A stretch of 64,000 nt of DNA from an uncultured bacterium (GTDB lineage Bacteria > Cyanobacteriota > Vampirovibrionia > Gastranaerophilales > Gastranaerophilaceae). Shown here one piece after another: positions 18,906 through 27,457 of the stretch. Within the stretch, counting starts at the first letter, position 1. Every line of letters starts with the position of its first letter. The position numbers were made by a program, and so were the translations under genes. The stretch is from NCBI GenBank assembly GCA_902776035.1, contig CACYOO010000012.1:37987-101986 (forward strand), in the 5' to 3' direction. The notes under the pieces are model-generated. The model was not told the DNA's origin and did no database searches. It saw only the letters and a list, made by a program, of their open reading frames with translations.

Positions 18906-20558
18906 TTAACCGTTAATAGCATTCATAGTATTAATTTTGTCTTCCATAGAATATTGAGGACAATATGTTGCTAAATCTGTATATTTAATTGTAATTCTAT
19001 TATCTTTAACCGCTGGCTTAGCCAAATCTATCTCTTTTTTATTTTCAAGATAATTTGTGAATATGTCATGCTGACATCCAACATATTCTGCTTTATCTTG
19101 ATATTTAGCACAAAAATCTTTTGAATCTGCACCGTAGAATAAAAATTCATCAACAGAAACTTTTACTGTCTTAGTATCACTTGGATTGTTAACATCGATT
19201 GAACGAATTACATTTCCTTTTTCATCTGTTACATCAAGCTTTGTTAATGCTTTATCTCCCATTGATTGGTCTAAAGTATATTTCAATCCGGCACATCTTT
19301 GTAATTCAGGATCTTTCTTTTTGAAAACTTTTGAGCCGGTAGAATTTAATAAGCCAACTAAATCTTTTTCAGTCATATTAATAGCAAAAGTTTTTGAATT
19401 ATAAGGCATCATGTCAAATTTTAATTCATAATTTGTAATTTGACCTGCTGCACCTTTTTTTATTGTATTTGTACCAAATAAAACGGCTTCCACACCTTTA
19501 TCTTTGCCTGCTTCTAATACAGCATCAGCATACATATTTGCAATAGGATTTTCAGTATATCTTTCTTCAAATTCACATGCCGGCTTGTAATCATTTTTAA
19601 CTGTTGCAAGAGTTTTCTTTTCACCTAAGGCATCAGTTATCATTGAATTAACTGTTTTGTCTTCTTCAAATTCATTTACTTTCACAAGCTTATTTTTTAT
19701 AGAATCAGTTTTGATAACACCTTTTTCATCAAAAACAACATCCATAAATCCGGCATATTTGTTTAATTTACCGCCTTGTGTAATAACAATCGGCTCTCCT
19801 CTTTTTGACATAAATATATTTTGAGGATGTTCTTCGTCTTTTGTTTCTTTATTTACACCATTTATTACAGAATGAGTATGTCCGCCGATAATAATATCGA
19901 TACCTTCACATTCACGAGCCACTCTCAAATCTGCACTATCATTATAACCTAAGTGAGATAATAGAACTATTTTATTGATACCTTCTTTTTCAAGTTTATC
20001 AACTTCTTCTTGTATTGCTTTTATAGTTTTATCTGCATTTTTTACTTTTACACCTGTTTTTTTATCTTCATCAGCACCAACTTCCGCATCAAATGGAGAA
20101 GCACCGATAACTGCAAATTTATGTCCGCCTTTCATAAATACTGCTGATTTAACAAGTTTTTTATCTGCTATACATTCTTTTAAAGGGTTTTCTTCAGGAA
20201 CTTCTAAATTTGCAGATACTGCCTTTGAATTTATACCTTTTAATATTTCTGATAAGCCCTTTGATTTTGTTGTAAATTCATGATTACCAAGAGTTAAGGC
20301 ATCTAAATGTAAAGCATTAATAACTTTTGTTAAAAGTCCTAATCTTGCTCTATCTTTACCATAAAAGCAATCACCTGCAGTTAAAGCAAGTGTACTATTA
20401 TCTTTATTAGCTTTTTCAAATGAATCCTTTGCCGTTTTTAATTTTGCTAAACGATTAACATCACCATGCATATCGTTTGTATAAAAAATACTTAATTGTG
20501 CTTCACCTTTTTTAGCAACATTTTGAGGTGTAAATGGATTAATAGTTGTCATGTTCAT
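18906..20558 (-). CDS. 5'-nucleotidase / 2',3'-cyclic phosphodiesterase family protein (UshA-like)
   Basis: 550 residues of the UshA/CpdB superfamily. Metal motifs are intact: YTNDMHG (Asp29, His31), TAGDCF, LGNHEF, LLSHLGYN and IIGGHTHS. The C-terminal substrate domain follows from about residue 320. No N-terminal signal peptide is visible: the protein starts MNMTTINPFTPQNVAKKGEA, a polar leader unlike the usual exported enzymes. It may be cytoplasmic or use another export route. AAGGAA stands before the first ATG; a second ATG two codons on is also possible. Confidence 0.85.
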   Translation of the reverse strand: MNMTTINPFTPQNVAKKGEAQLSIFYTNDMHGDVNRLAKLKTAKDSFEKANKDNSTLALTAGDCFYGKDRARLGLLTKVINALHLDALTLGNHEFTTKSKGLSEILKGINSKAVSANLEVPEENPLKECIADKKLVKSAVFMKGGHKFAVIGASPFDAEVGADEDKKTGVKVKNADKTIKAIQEEVDKLEKEGINKIVLLSHLGYNDSADLRVARECEGIDIIIGGHTHSVINGVNKETKDEEHPQNIFMSKRGEPIVITQGGKLNKYAGFMDVVFDEKGVIKTDSIKNKLVKVNEFEEDKTVNSMITDALGEKKTLATVKNDYKPACEFEERYTENPIANMYADAVLEAGKDKGVEAVLFGTNTIKKGAAGQITNYELKFDMMPYNSKTFAINMTEKDLVGLLNSTGSKVFKKKDPELQRCAGLKYTLDQSMGDKALTKLDVTDEKGNVIRSIDVNNPSDTKTVKVSVDEFLFYGADSKDFCAKYQDKAEYVGCQHDIFTNYLENKKEIDLAKPAVKDNRITIKYTDLATYCPQYSMEDKINTMNAING

Positions 20559-20661
20559 TTATTCCTTACCGTATATAAAAAATTAAAAAATATACATAAT
20601 TGCTAAAAAGTTAAATCTTTAATTAATAAATTTTAACAAAAAAATTTTTTTATTTAATAAT

Positions 20662-21132
20662 TTATTTTGAAGATATTATTTCATCGGAAATTTCTCTAAA
20701 TGCACCATTTCCGCCTGAAAGTTTTGTTATTTTTATATTTTTTATTTGTTTAATTTTATCAATACCGTTTGATACTGTGTATTTGTTATCAACATATTCA
20801 AGACAATCTATATCATTTACATCATCACCAATATAAATTATTTCTTCTTTTGATAAATTGTTTCGTTCCATTATTTCTTGTAAAACATTTATTTTATTTC
20901 TAATTTGCTGATGAACTTCTTTAAGGTTAAATGTTTTTTTTAATAATTCTATTGCAGAATTTTTTTCTCCCGATATTATACCAAATTCAAAACCGTTTTT
21001 TATTAGCAAAGAAATACCCATGACATCTCGAAAATTTATTTTGCGGGAAATTTTACCGTCTTCATCAATATAAATTGTGTTATCTGTAAAAATTCCATCA
21101 AAATCTGATATAACCATTTTTATTTCTGACAT
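20662..21132 (-). CDS. KdsC-like HAD phosphatase (likely sugar-acid 8/9-phosphatase)
   Basis: 156-residue cap-less HAD phosphatase. It has the nucleophile motif ISDFDGIFTDN, the Thr/Ser motif IISGEKN, the Lys, GDDVNDIDCL for magnesium, and the C-terminal SGGNGAFREI characteristic of KdsC and relatives that act as tetramers. It starts two bases after the upstream NeuB-like gene. Such NeuB-HAD pairs make and dephosphorylate Kdn-9-phosphate in Bacteroides; a sialic acid or Kdo substrate is also possible. Confidence 0.85.
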   Translation of the reverse strand: MSEIKMVISDFDGIFTDNTIYIDEDGKISRKINFRDVMGISLLIKNGFEFGIISGEKNSAIELLKKTFNLKEVHQQIRNKINVLQEIMERNNLSKEEIIYIGDDVNDIDCLEYVDNKYTVSNGIDKIKQIKNIKITKLSGGNGAFREISDEIISSK

Positions 21133-21134
21133 TA

Positions 21135-22001
21135 TTAAACCTTTCTTAATTTCTCTATAATAGGTAATTCACTGTCATAAACTCGTTTTATACCATCACC
21201 TGCAATCGTTTTTAATTGATGAATATCCCTTACTATACGATAAAGTCCCTGATATTCAAGACTTGCTGCCTGATCTGAACCCCATAATGTTCTATCTATT
21301 GTTATATGTCTTTCCACAGCACATGCTCCATACAATACAGATATTATAGATGGTAAAATTCCTTTTTCATGTCCTGAAAAACCTATAGGACAGTTATAAC
21401 GTTTTTTTAGTTCCGGTATAACTTTTAAATTAATCTCATGATTAAATGTAGGATAAGTTGACGTACAATGATATATAAGAAGATTTTCTTTTCCTAAAAC
21501 ATCAACTGCATGGTCTATTTGTTCTAAAGTACTCATGCCTGTTGATAGTAAAATTGGCTTACCTGTTTTTTTGGTATATTTTAGCAGTTTATCATTTGTT
21601 AAACTTGCTGATGCAATTTTGTAACAAGGTACATTAAATTGTTCTATAAAATCTACAGATTCTTCATCCCAACATGAAGCATACCAGATTATATTTTTTG
21701 CTTTGCAATATTTATCAATTTCTTCATACTGTTGTTGATTAAATTCTAAACCCCTTTTTAAATCACCGTTTGTATTACCAAATACACTTTGTCGTTCTTT
21801 TGCAAGTTCTTCTTTTGTATATACAACATCAATCGTTCTTTTTTGGAATTTAACCGCATCACATCCTGCTTCTTTAGCCATATCTATTAAATGCTTTGCA
21901 ATATTTAAACTTCCGTTATGATTTATACCTATTTCTGCAGTTATAAAACATTCGTGATTATCACCAATAAGTTTATTACTTATTTGTATTTCATTAGTCA
22001 T
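21135..22001 (-). CDS. NeuB-family nonulosonate synthase lacking the SAF domain
   Basis: 288 residues of the PEP-condensing TIM barrel shared by sialic acid, Kdn and related synthases. Motifs are AEIGINHNG, AVKFQKR, WYASCWDE, ILLSTGMSTLEQ, YHCTSTYPT, GFSGHEKGI and ERHITIDR, then WGSDQAASLE. It stops after the barrel, so the C-terminal antifreeze-like (SAF) domain of classical ~350-residue NeuB is absent. That form, paired with a KdsC-like HAD phosphatase, matches Kdn-9-phosphate synthases, so Kdn may be the product. AAAGGA precedes the ATG. It lies 14 bases after the FliO-like gene. Confidence 0.83.
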   Translation of the reverse strand: MTNEIQISNKLIGDNHECFITAEIGINHNGSLNIAKHLIDMAKEAGCDAVKFQKRTIDVVYTKEELAKERQSVFGNTNGDLKRGLEFNQQQYEEIDKYCKAKNIIWYASCWDEESVDFIEQFNVPCYKIASASLTNDKLLKYTKKTGKPILLSTGMSTLEQIDHAVDVLGKENLLIYHCTSTYPTFNHEINLKVIPELKKRYNCPIGFSGHEKGILPSIISVLYGACAVERHITIDRTLWGSDQAASLEYQGLYRIVRDIHQLKTIAGDGIKRVYDSELPIIEKLRKV

Positions 22002-22015
22002 ATTTTTTCCTTTTA

Positions 22016-22603
22016 TTATAAATATTTTTTATAAATTCCATAATCTTCATCATTAGCTTCCAACTGTGAATCTGTTTCTGTTTCTTCTTTTTTTTCTTCA
22101 GAAATATTATTTTCATCATTATTCTTATATTTTATAAAATCATCCTTTGCCGGATAAATATCATTTAAAAATGATGATTCATTATTATAATTTAAATTTT
22201 GTACAGTATTTTTTTCTTTGTCTTGTTCTTCACTCAAGTCTTTTATTAATGATATATTTTCGTTTGATACCCCGATTAAAAGTTTTTTACCATTAACTCC
22301 AATTACATGTAATGTTTTATTCTGTCCTATAGGAGTTGAAGAATATATAACTACTTGTGATTCATCAAAATTTTTAAATTGTTTTTTTGCTGTTTTTTGA
22401 CCTAAAATATTTAATTTTGCATAAATTATACCTGTTATATAAATTAGCAAAATAACTATTCCAAGAGAAATTATTACAGATATATAATCTACACTTGTTG
22501 AATGTTTTAGAACACGTTTTATACTATATGGAATAAAATCAGAAGCAAAAACTGATTGTGTAATTAAAAAGAACGAAAAGAATAAGAAAAAGATTTTTTG
22601 CAT
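22016..22603 (-). CDS. FliO-like membrane protein
   Basis: 195 residues: a signal peptide-like start (FFLFFSFFLITQSVFAS), one membrane helix (about 44-64), then a short cytoplasmic domain with QNKTLHVIGVNGKKLLIGVSNENISLIKDL, the pattern of FliO, the flagellar export-gate assembly factor. The acidic C-terminal ~80 residues are low complexity. No other flagellar gene is in the window, so the call rests on this one segment. It heads a leftward set with the NeuB-like and HAD genes and has an AGGAG site. Confidence 0.55.
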   Translation of the reverse strand: MQKIFFLFFSFFLITQSVFASDFIPYSIKRVLKHSTSVDYISVIISLGIVILLIYITGIIYAKLNILGQKTAKKQFKNFDESQVVIYSSTPIGQNKTLHVIGVNGKKLLIGVSNENISLIKDLSEEQDKEKNTVQNLNYNNESSFLNDIYPAKDDFIKYKNNDENNISEEKKEETETDSQLEANDEDYGIYKKYL

Positions 22604-22631
22604 TTATGCTCCTATATATTTTTCATTGAAT

Positions 22632-22659
22632 TTGACTTATGAGTATAGTAACATAAAAT
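22632..22659 (+). promoter_or_regulatory. Probable promoter of the histidine kinase gene
   Basis: TTGACT at 22632-22637 and TAAAAT at 22654-22659 with a 16-base spacer, in the divergent gap between the FliO-like and kinase genes. Confidence 0.5.
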
Positions 22660-22683
22660 TACAAAAAAATAAGGGTTATACGT

Positions 22684-23958
22684 ATGATTTTGTATATAAT
22701 AAATTTAGTTGTTATTGCAATATTTTTATCTTTATTAATTTTAACAAAACGTTCTGACAGACGTTGGTCTAATATGAACGATTATTTGGGAGATGTAAAT
22801 AAAACTTTAAATTCTATTAGATATGGAGAATTTAATAAACGGCTCGAATCATTAAACAAAGAAACTGATGAAAATTTAACAGCAAGTATAAATAAATTGA
22901 TAGATACTTTAAGTGAAAAGGAAAAGCAGGTTACTCAGGAACAAATGCGTCTTATAAGTCAAAACCGTTTTTTAGAAGCAATTATGAATTCTTTATCTGA
23001 CGGTTTAATTATTATAGATGAAGATTTCAAAATTTTACGTGCAACTCCGAAAATTCTTGAATGGTTTAACGTTAGATCAGCTGATATTTTAAAAGCTAAT
23101 TTGTTAGACTACGTTACATTTAAAGAAAAAATAGATATTGAAAAATTTAATGATACAGATATATACATAAACGGTTATCCGAAAAATACATTTTCTGCAA
23201 CATCAATGAGATTACAGTTAAACGATAAAATAAAAAAATATATTGTGATTATAAAAAATATTTCAATACAACGTGATTTAGAAAACTTGAAAGAAGATTT
23301 TGCAGCAACTTTAACACATGATTTAAAAGTACCTATAGTTGCTGAATCAAATATTTTAAGCTTTTTAATTGATGGAAAATTTGGAGAATTATCTGAAAAA
23401 CAATTTCAAGCTATTAAAAATATGCAAGCTTCAAATACTGAATTACTTGAATTAGTACAAGTTTTACTTGAAACATATAAAGTAAAAAACACAGGTATAG
23501 AATTATATCGAGAAAATTTTGACATAAATCCGTTTATAAATTCAATATTAGCGGAAATGTCGCCTATTGCTGAAAAAAACGGATTAAAATTGAGATATAA
23601 AGAATATGAAAATATATCTATTAATGCTGATAAATTTCAATTAAAACGTGTTATAAAAAATATTATACAAAATGCTATTATACATAGTAAAACAAAAGAA
23701 AATATAGATATAAATGTAATGAAAACAACAAAAGAGATTGATATTTTTATAAAAGATTATGGTATTGGTATTCCGGAAGATGATATAAATATTATATTTA
23801 GAAAATATTATTCAACAGCTAAAAAATTCAGAAAAATAGGAACAGGTTTGGGTTTATATTTGGCTTATCAAATAGTTAAAGCACATGGCGGATTAATAAC
23901 CGTAAAATCTAAAAAAGATGAAGGTTCTGAGTTCTGTATAAGTATACCTAATCCGTAA
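22684..23958 (+). CDS. Sensor histidine kinase (membrane, PAS-HisKA-HATPase)
   Basis: 424 residues: one N-terminal membrane helix (2-20), a coiled coil, a PAS-like domain (SLSDGLIIIDEDFKILRATP), then HisKA with phospho-acceptor FAATLTHDLKVPI and HATPase_c with N box (NIIQNAIIHS), G1 (DYGIGIPEDD), F box and G2 (GTGLGLYLAY). The architecture resembles kinases with HAMP-like linkers. No response regulator is adjacent, so it is an orphan; signal and partner are unknown. AAGGG precedes the ATG. Confidence 0.9.
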   Translation: MILYIINLVVIAIFLSLLILTKRSDRRWSNMNDYLGDVNKTLNSIRYGEFNKRLESLNKETDENLTASINKLIDTLSEKEKQVTQEQMRLISQNRFLEAIMNSLSDGLIIIDEDFKILRATPKILEWFNVRSADILKANLLDYVTFKEKIDIEKFNDTDIYINGYPKNTFSATSMRLQLNDKIKKYIVIIKNISIQRDLENLKEDFAATLTHDLKVPIVAESNILSFLIDGKFGELSEKQFQAIKNMQASNTELLELVQVLLETYKVKNTGIELYRENFDINPFINSILAEMSPIAEKNGLKLRYKEYENISINADKFQLKRVIKNIIQNAIIHSKTKENIDINVMKTTKEIDIFIKDYGIGIPEDDINIIFRKYYSTAKKFRKIGTGLGLYLAYQIVKAHGGLITVKSKKDEGSEFCISIPNP

Positions 23959-23964
23959 AAATAT

Positions 23965-25005
23965 TTATTTTAAAAACATACAATCACCATAAGAATAAAA
24001 ATAATATTTTTCTTTTATGGCTTCTTTATAAGCTTTAAATATAAAATCCTTTCCTTCTAAAGCACTTACCAGCATTAAAAGTGTAGATTTTGGCAGGTGA
24101 AAATTTGTTATAAGCTCATCCACAACTTTAAATTCATAAGGAGGATATATAAATAATTTTGATGCGGATTTACAAGCTTTTATTTTTCCAAATTGCTGAT
24201 AAGCAGTTTCTAATGTCCTAACTGTTGTTGTACCAATAGCAAGTAATTTTTTACCGTTTGATTTTGCCTTGTTTATTAAATCTGCTGTTTCTTGAGTTAT
24301 TTCAAATTCTTCACTATCCATTTTATGTTCTGTTACTTCTTCGCATTTTACAGGTCTGAATGTTCCAAGTCCAACATTTAAAGTAACATAAGCAATATCA
24401 ATACCTTTATGTTTTAGTTTATCAAGTATTTCATTTGTAAAATGTAATCCTGCTGTAGGAGCTGCAACAGAACCCTCTTTTTTTGCATAAACTGTTTGAT
24501 AACGTTCATAATCAAGATTTTTACGTTCATCGTCAGTCATTTTACGTTCTATATAGGGTGGTAAAGGAACATTTCCTACTTTATCAAGTATTTCATACAA
24601 AATTCCATCATAAATTAGTTCTATAAGCCATTTTCCATCTTCCAAATTGTTTAAAATTTTTACAGATAAAATATCAGCTATTTTTATTATTTGATTTTCT
24701 TTTACTCTTTTTGACGGCTTAATTAACGCTTCCCATTGTTTGTTTCCGCAATCTTTCAGTAAAAATACTTCTATTAGCGCACCTGTATCTTTATGACCAT
24801 ATAATCTTGCAGGAATAACTTTTGTATTATTTAATACTACAATATAATTTTCGTCTAAATAATCAACAATATCGTAAAAGTGTTTATGCTCAATTGTTTG
24901 GCTTTTTTTATCTAAAACCATCATCCTTGCATTTTCACGTCTTTCACTTGGAGTTTGAGCTATCAATTCTTCAGGTAAATTATAATCAAATTCTTCAAGT
25001 TTCAT
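23965..25005 (-). CDS. queA: S-adenosylmethionine:tRNA ribosyltransferase-isomerase
   Basis: Transfers and isomerises the ribosyl of SAM onto 7-aminomethyl-deazaguanine in tRNA, giving epoxyqueuosine. The 346 residues contain FDYNLPEELIAQTP, VVLNNTKVIPARL, EGSVAAPTAGLHFT, VTLNVGLGTFRPV and NFHLPKSTLLMLVSAL. It starts immediately after the yidC stop, with no gap. Other queuosine genes are not in the window. Confidence 0.96.
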   Translation of the reverse strand: MKLEEFDYNLPEELIAQTPSERRENARMMVLDKKSQTIEHKHFYDIVDYLDENYIVVLNNTKVIPARLYGHKDTGALIEVFLLKDCGNKQWEALIKPSKRVKENQIIKIADILSVKILNNLEDGKWLIELIYDGILYEILDKVGNVPLPPYIERKMTDDERKNLDYERYQTVYAKKEGSVAAPTAGLHFTNEILDKLKHKGIDIAYVTLNVGLGTFRPVKCEEVTEHKMDSEEFEITQETADLINKAKSNGKKLLAIGTTTVRTLETAYQQFGKIKACKSASKLFIYPPYEFKVVDELITNFHLPKSTLLMLVSALEGKDFIFKAYKEAIKEKYYFYSYGDCMFLK

Positions 25006-26085
25006 TTATTGTTTATTTTCAACCTTTTTTGCTTTTGCAACTTTATCTTCATCTATTTTGTTTTTTTTCTGTTCATCTTCTTTTTCAAGTTGTTTATTTA
25101 TAACTACAGTTTGTATAACTTGTATAATATTACTTGAAATTAAGTATAAAAGAACACCTGCAGGTATTGGAATGAATATAAATGTTGCTGTTAACATTAT
25201 CGGCATAAATGTATTCATTGATTTTTGCATTGCTGCTTGTGCAGGATCTTGGTTTTTTGTCTGTGTTGTTGCCATCATTATTTTTTGAGTTAAAAACATC
25301 GTTAAACCAAACAATACAATCAATAATAAGACATCATAATGTAATTGACTCTTTAATTCTTTTGTTGGGAATGTTGCTGTTAAAATATCATTTTTTCTAG
25401 TGAAAGTAACATTCTCTGATTCTTTTGTCTGCATATTTGTTACTGTCAATTCTGCTTTTTGTATTTTATCTAATTGACTGAATTTTAAATCAAGATTATC
25501 TAAACTTACTTTTAAGTCAACAGGTTCTCCCGGAACCATTTCTCCTTGAACTTCTATTGCTTTATTTGGTTTTGATATTTTTACATTATCTAATGTTTCT
25601 TTATCAAGATATACTTTTGCTGTTTTACCAAGTATAAAACTATCATATTTTGATACACCTAAAATTCCATCATTGGAAATTCCTGCATTTGTTTTAAGTG
25701 TTGCATCAAGACGGTTTATAAACAAGAACTTTGCATCACCTGCCATTTGAATAAATTGAGGACTCATTAAGGCAGAATATAAAAGTATAAATATAGGCAT
25801 TTGAATTAATAAAGGAAAACATCCTGACATAGGATTAAATTTATGTTCCTTATAAAATTCCATCATCTTTTGCTGCATCTGTTGAGGATCATTTTTATAT
25901 CGCTCTTGAATTGCTTTCATTTTTGGCTGTAACTGCTGCATTGTTTTCATAGAACGTTGTTGAGATACTCCTAAAGGCCACATTGCAACTCTTACTAATA
26001 TTGTGAGTAATATTATACCTACACCAAAACCGCCAAAAACAGACAATAATTTTAATATTTCGATAGTTAGTGTTATAAAATCCAT
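25006..26085 (-). CDS. yidC: YidC/Oxa1-family membrane insertase with enlarged periplasmic loop
   Basis: Inserts proteins into the inner membrane alone or with Sec. The 359 residues show the first core helix (GFGVGIILLTILVRVAMWPL), a cytoplasmic hairpin (MKTMQQLQPKMKAIQERY), the second helix (CFPLLIQMPIFILLYSALM), a long exported region of roughly 135 residues between the second and third helices, and the last helices (DVLLLIVLFGLTMFL, then FMPIMLTATFIFIPIPAGVL). The charged Lys-rich tail is usual. The large P1-type E. coli domain is absent; instead the inter-helix loop carries extra beta-rich sequence. AGAGGA precedes the ATG. Confidence 0.93.
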   Translation of the reverse strand: MDFITLTIEILKLLSVFGGFGVGIILLTILVRVAMWPLGVSQQRSMKTMQQLQPKMKAIQERYKNDPQQMQQKMMEFYKEHKFNPMSGCFPLLIQMPIFILLYSALMSPQFIQMAGDAKFLFINRLDATLKTNAGISNDGILGVSKYDSFILGKTAKVYLDKETLDNVKISKPNKAIEVQGEMVPGEPVDLKVSLDNLDLKFSQLDKIQKAELTVTNMQTKESENVTFTRKNDILTATFPTKELKSQLHYDVLLLIVLFGLTMFLTQKIMMATTQTKNQDPAQAAMQKSMNTFMPIMLTATFIFIPIPAGVLLYLISSNIIQVIQTVVINKQLEKEDEQKKNKIDEDKVAKAKKVENKQ

Positions 26086-26212
26086 TAATTAATTCCTCTT
26101 TTATATATAAGCTTAAATCGTGTAAAACCACGTACTATGCGAATTTTAACATGCTCATTTTTCTTTGTCAAATTTAATAAAACTGTTTTTTATAATAAAA
26201 AAAATATATATG

Positions 26213-26241
26213 TTGAAGTAAGTTTTAATATTTGATATAAT
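26213..26241 (+). promoter_or_regulatory. Promoter of the ParD/ParE-like operon
   Basis: TTGAAG at 26213-26218, 17-base spacer, TATAAT at 26236-26241, then a TAAGGAG ribosome site before the antitoxin ATG at 26264. Confidence 0.7.
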
Positions 26242-26263
26242 TTAATTAAATAAGGAGTAAATT

Positions 26264-26515
26264 ATGGAAATATCTTTATCCCCTAATAATGAACAATTTT
26301 TAAAAAGTAAAATTGCAGAAGGAATATATAAATCAATTAATGAAGCTATTAATGCAACATTAAATATCGCAATATCAGGAACTTGTATTCCTAAAGAAAG
26401 AATAGACATGCTTAATGATGATTTGCAAAAGGGCTTAGATGATTATGAAGCAGGAAATTATTCTGAAGGTACTGAATTTTTTGATGAGTTAATTTCAGAA
26501 TATGAACAATTATAA
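26264..26515 (+). CDS. ParD-like antitoxin
   Basis: 83 residues. The N-terminal half (MEISLSPNNEQFLKSKIAEG then IYKSINEAINATLNIAI) fits the ribbon-helix-helix DNA-binding fold of ParD/CopG antitoxins; the acidic C-terminal half would wrap the toxin. It is the first gene of a two-gene unit with a 14-base overlap into the ParE-like toxin, as usual for type II systems. It probably represses its own promoter at 26213-26241. Confidence 0.75.
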   Translation: MEISLSPNNEQFLKSKIAEGIYKSINEAINATLNIAISGTCIPKERIDMLNDDLQKGLDDYEAGNYSEGTEFFDELISEYEQL

Positions 26516-26801
26516 AATTATTATTACTAATTTTGCAAAAGAAGATGTTAAAAATATTTCTTCTTATATTGCTAAATATAATATAAAAGCCGCTATTGCA
26601 GTAACAAAGTTATTTAAAAACTCAGTAGAAAAATTATCTTCTTTTCCTAATTTAGGAAATAATAAAGAAGGCATAAAAGATAAAAATATTTTAATTTATA
26701 CTGTTAAACAAAAATATTCCATAGCATATAAATTTGAAAATAACAAGATAATTATTTTGAGAATACTATCAAGATATCAAGATATTTTTGCTATATTGTA
26801 G
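26502..26801 (+). CDS. ParE/RelE-superfamily toxin
   Basis: 99 residues with the ParE-like pattern: KIIITNFAKEDVKNISSYIA, a helical pair (AAIAVTKLFKNSVEKLSSFP), and a C-terminal sheet with YSIAYKFENNKIIILRILS. ParE toxins poison DNA gyrase, while RelE toxins cut mRNA; sequence alone does not separate them here. The coding region overlaps the antitoxin gene by 14 bases and ends before a strong terminator. Confidence 0.75.
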   Translation: MNNYKIIITNFAKEDVKNISSYIAKYNIKAAIAVTKLFKNSVEKLSSFPNLGNNKEGIKDKNILIYTVKQKYSIAYKFENNKIIILRILSRYQDIFAIL

Positions 26802-26831
26802 TTATTATTATAATTTTTCTTTTTAACTAAC

Positions 26832-26874
26832 AAACAAAAACAGTTTCTTTATTTATAAGAAACTGTTTTTGTTT
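26832..26874. terminator. Bidirectional intrinsic terminator
   Basis: Perfect 18-bp stem (26832-26849 with 26857-26874), 7-base loop, A-rich left arm and T-rich right arm. It lies between the convergent ParE-like gene and the 97-codon gene and can serve both. Confidence 0.85.
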
Positions 26875-26892
26875 ATTTATTATTACTTAAAA

Positions 26893-27186
26893 CTATGCAA
26901 ACAAGTCTAATCTTTTTTCTTGTTCTGTCATTTCTCTATTATTTCTGCCAACAGGAGCTTCTCCCATTTCACGAGGTCTGTAGTCATCACGTCTTGCTGT
27001 TGCAGGATATGTAGAATATGATGCTTCTGCTTTGTTATAATATTCTTGTTGTTGAGCTCTGGATGGAACATTGTATTCGCCCATTTCACGAGGTCTGTAT
27101 TCTGTGTTAGGAGCTTGTCTTTTAGGTAATGGAGTTCTTTCACCCATTTCTCTTGATACTGTATAATCTTGAAAACCTACAAACAT
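26893..27186 (-). CDS. Small protein with repeated REMGE motif, unknown function
   Basis: 97 residues, not recognised. It contains the short motif REMGE three times (SREMGERTP, YRPREMGEYNVP, YRPREMGEAPVG) and a degenerate fourth copy NREMTEQEKR, spaced by Pro/Arg/Tyr-rich linkers. No membrane helix or signal peptide is seen; the protein looks disordered and basic. A strong AAAAGGAG site and the terminators on the left side support expression as a single gene. The motif repetition suggests multivalent binding to one partner. It might be a structural or scaffold peptide. Confidence 0.7.
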   Translation of the reverse strand: MFVGFQDYTVSREMGERTPLPKRQAPNTEYRPREMGEYNVPSRAQQQEYYNKAEASYSTYPATARRDDYRPREMGEAPVGRNNREMTEQEKRLDLFA

Positions 27187-27303
27187 CTTAAACTCCTTTT
27201 ATAAATAACTTACTAACTTACATTTTTGTAAAGAGTCCTGAATTTTAAAATTGCCTGTTTTTTTATTAATTTTAACAATTATTAATATTTAAACTCATGT
27301 TTT

Positions 27304-27441
27304 TTATAATTCTATAAAGAACAAGTCAATCAAAATTAATATTATAAGTAATGAAAAACCTATTAAAAAACATTTCCAAATACTCATACCCTGTTTTGCC
27401 AAATAAACTACTAACGGTATAATAAGAATTTTAATTAACAT
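27304..27441 (-). CDS. Candidate 45-residue membrane peptide downstream of dnaN
   Basis: An ATG 16 bases after the dnaN stop opens a 45-codon frame with two hydrophobic stretches (ILIIPLVVYLA and CFLIGFSLLIILILIDLFF) around a polar turn (KQGMSIWK). It would be cotranscribed with dnaN. No clear Shine-Dalgarno sequence is present, and AT-rich DNA produces hydrophobic frames by chance, so this is tentative. Confidence 0.35.
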   Translation of the reverse strand: MLIKILIIPLVVYLAKQGMSIWKCFLIGFSLLIILILIDLFFIEL

Positions 27442-27457
27442 TATGTTTTATTAATAA

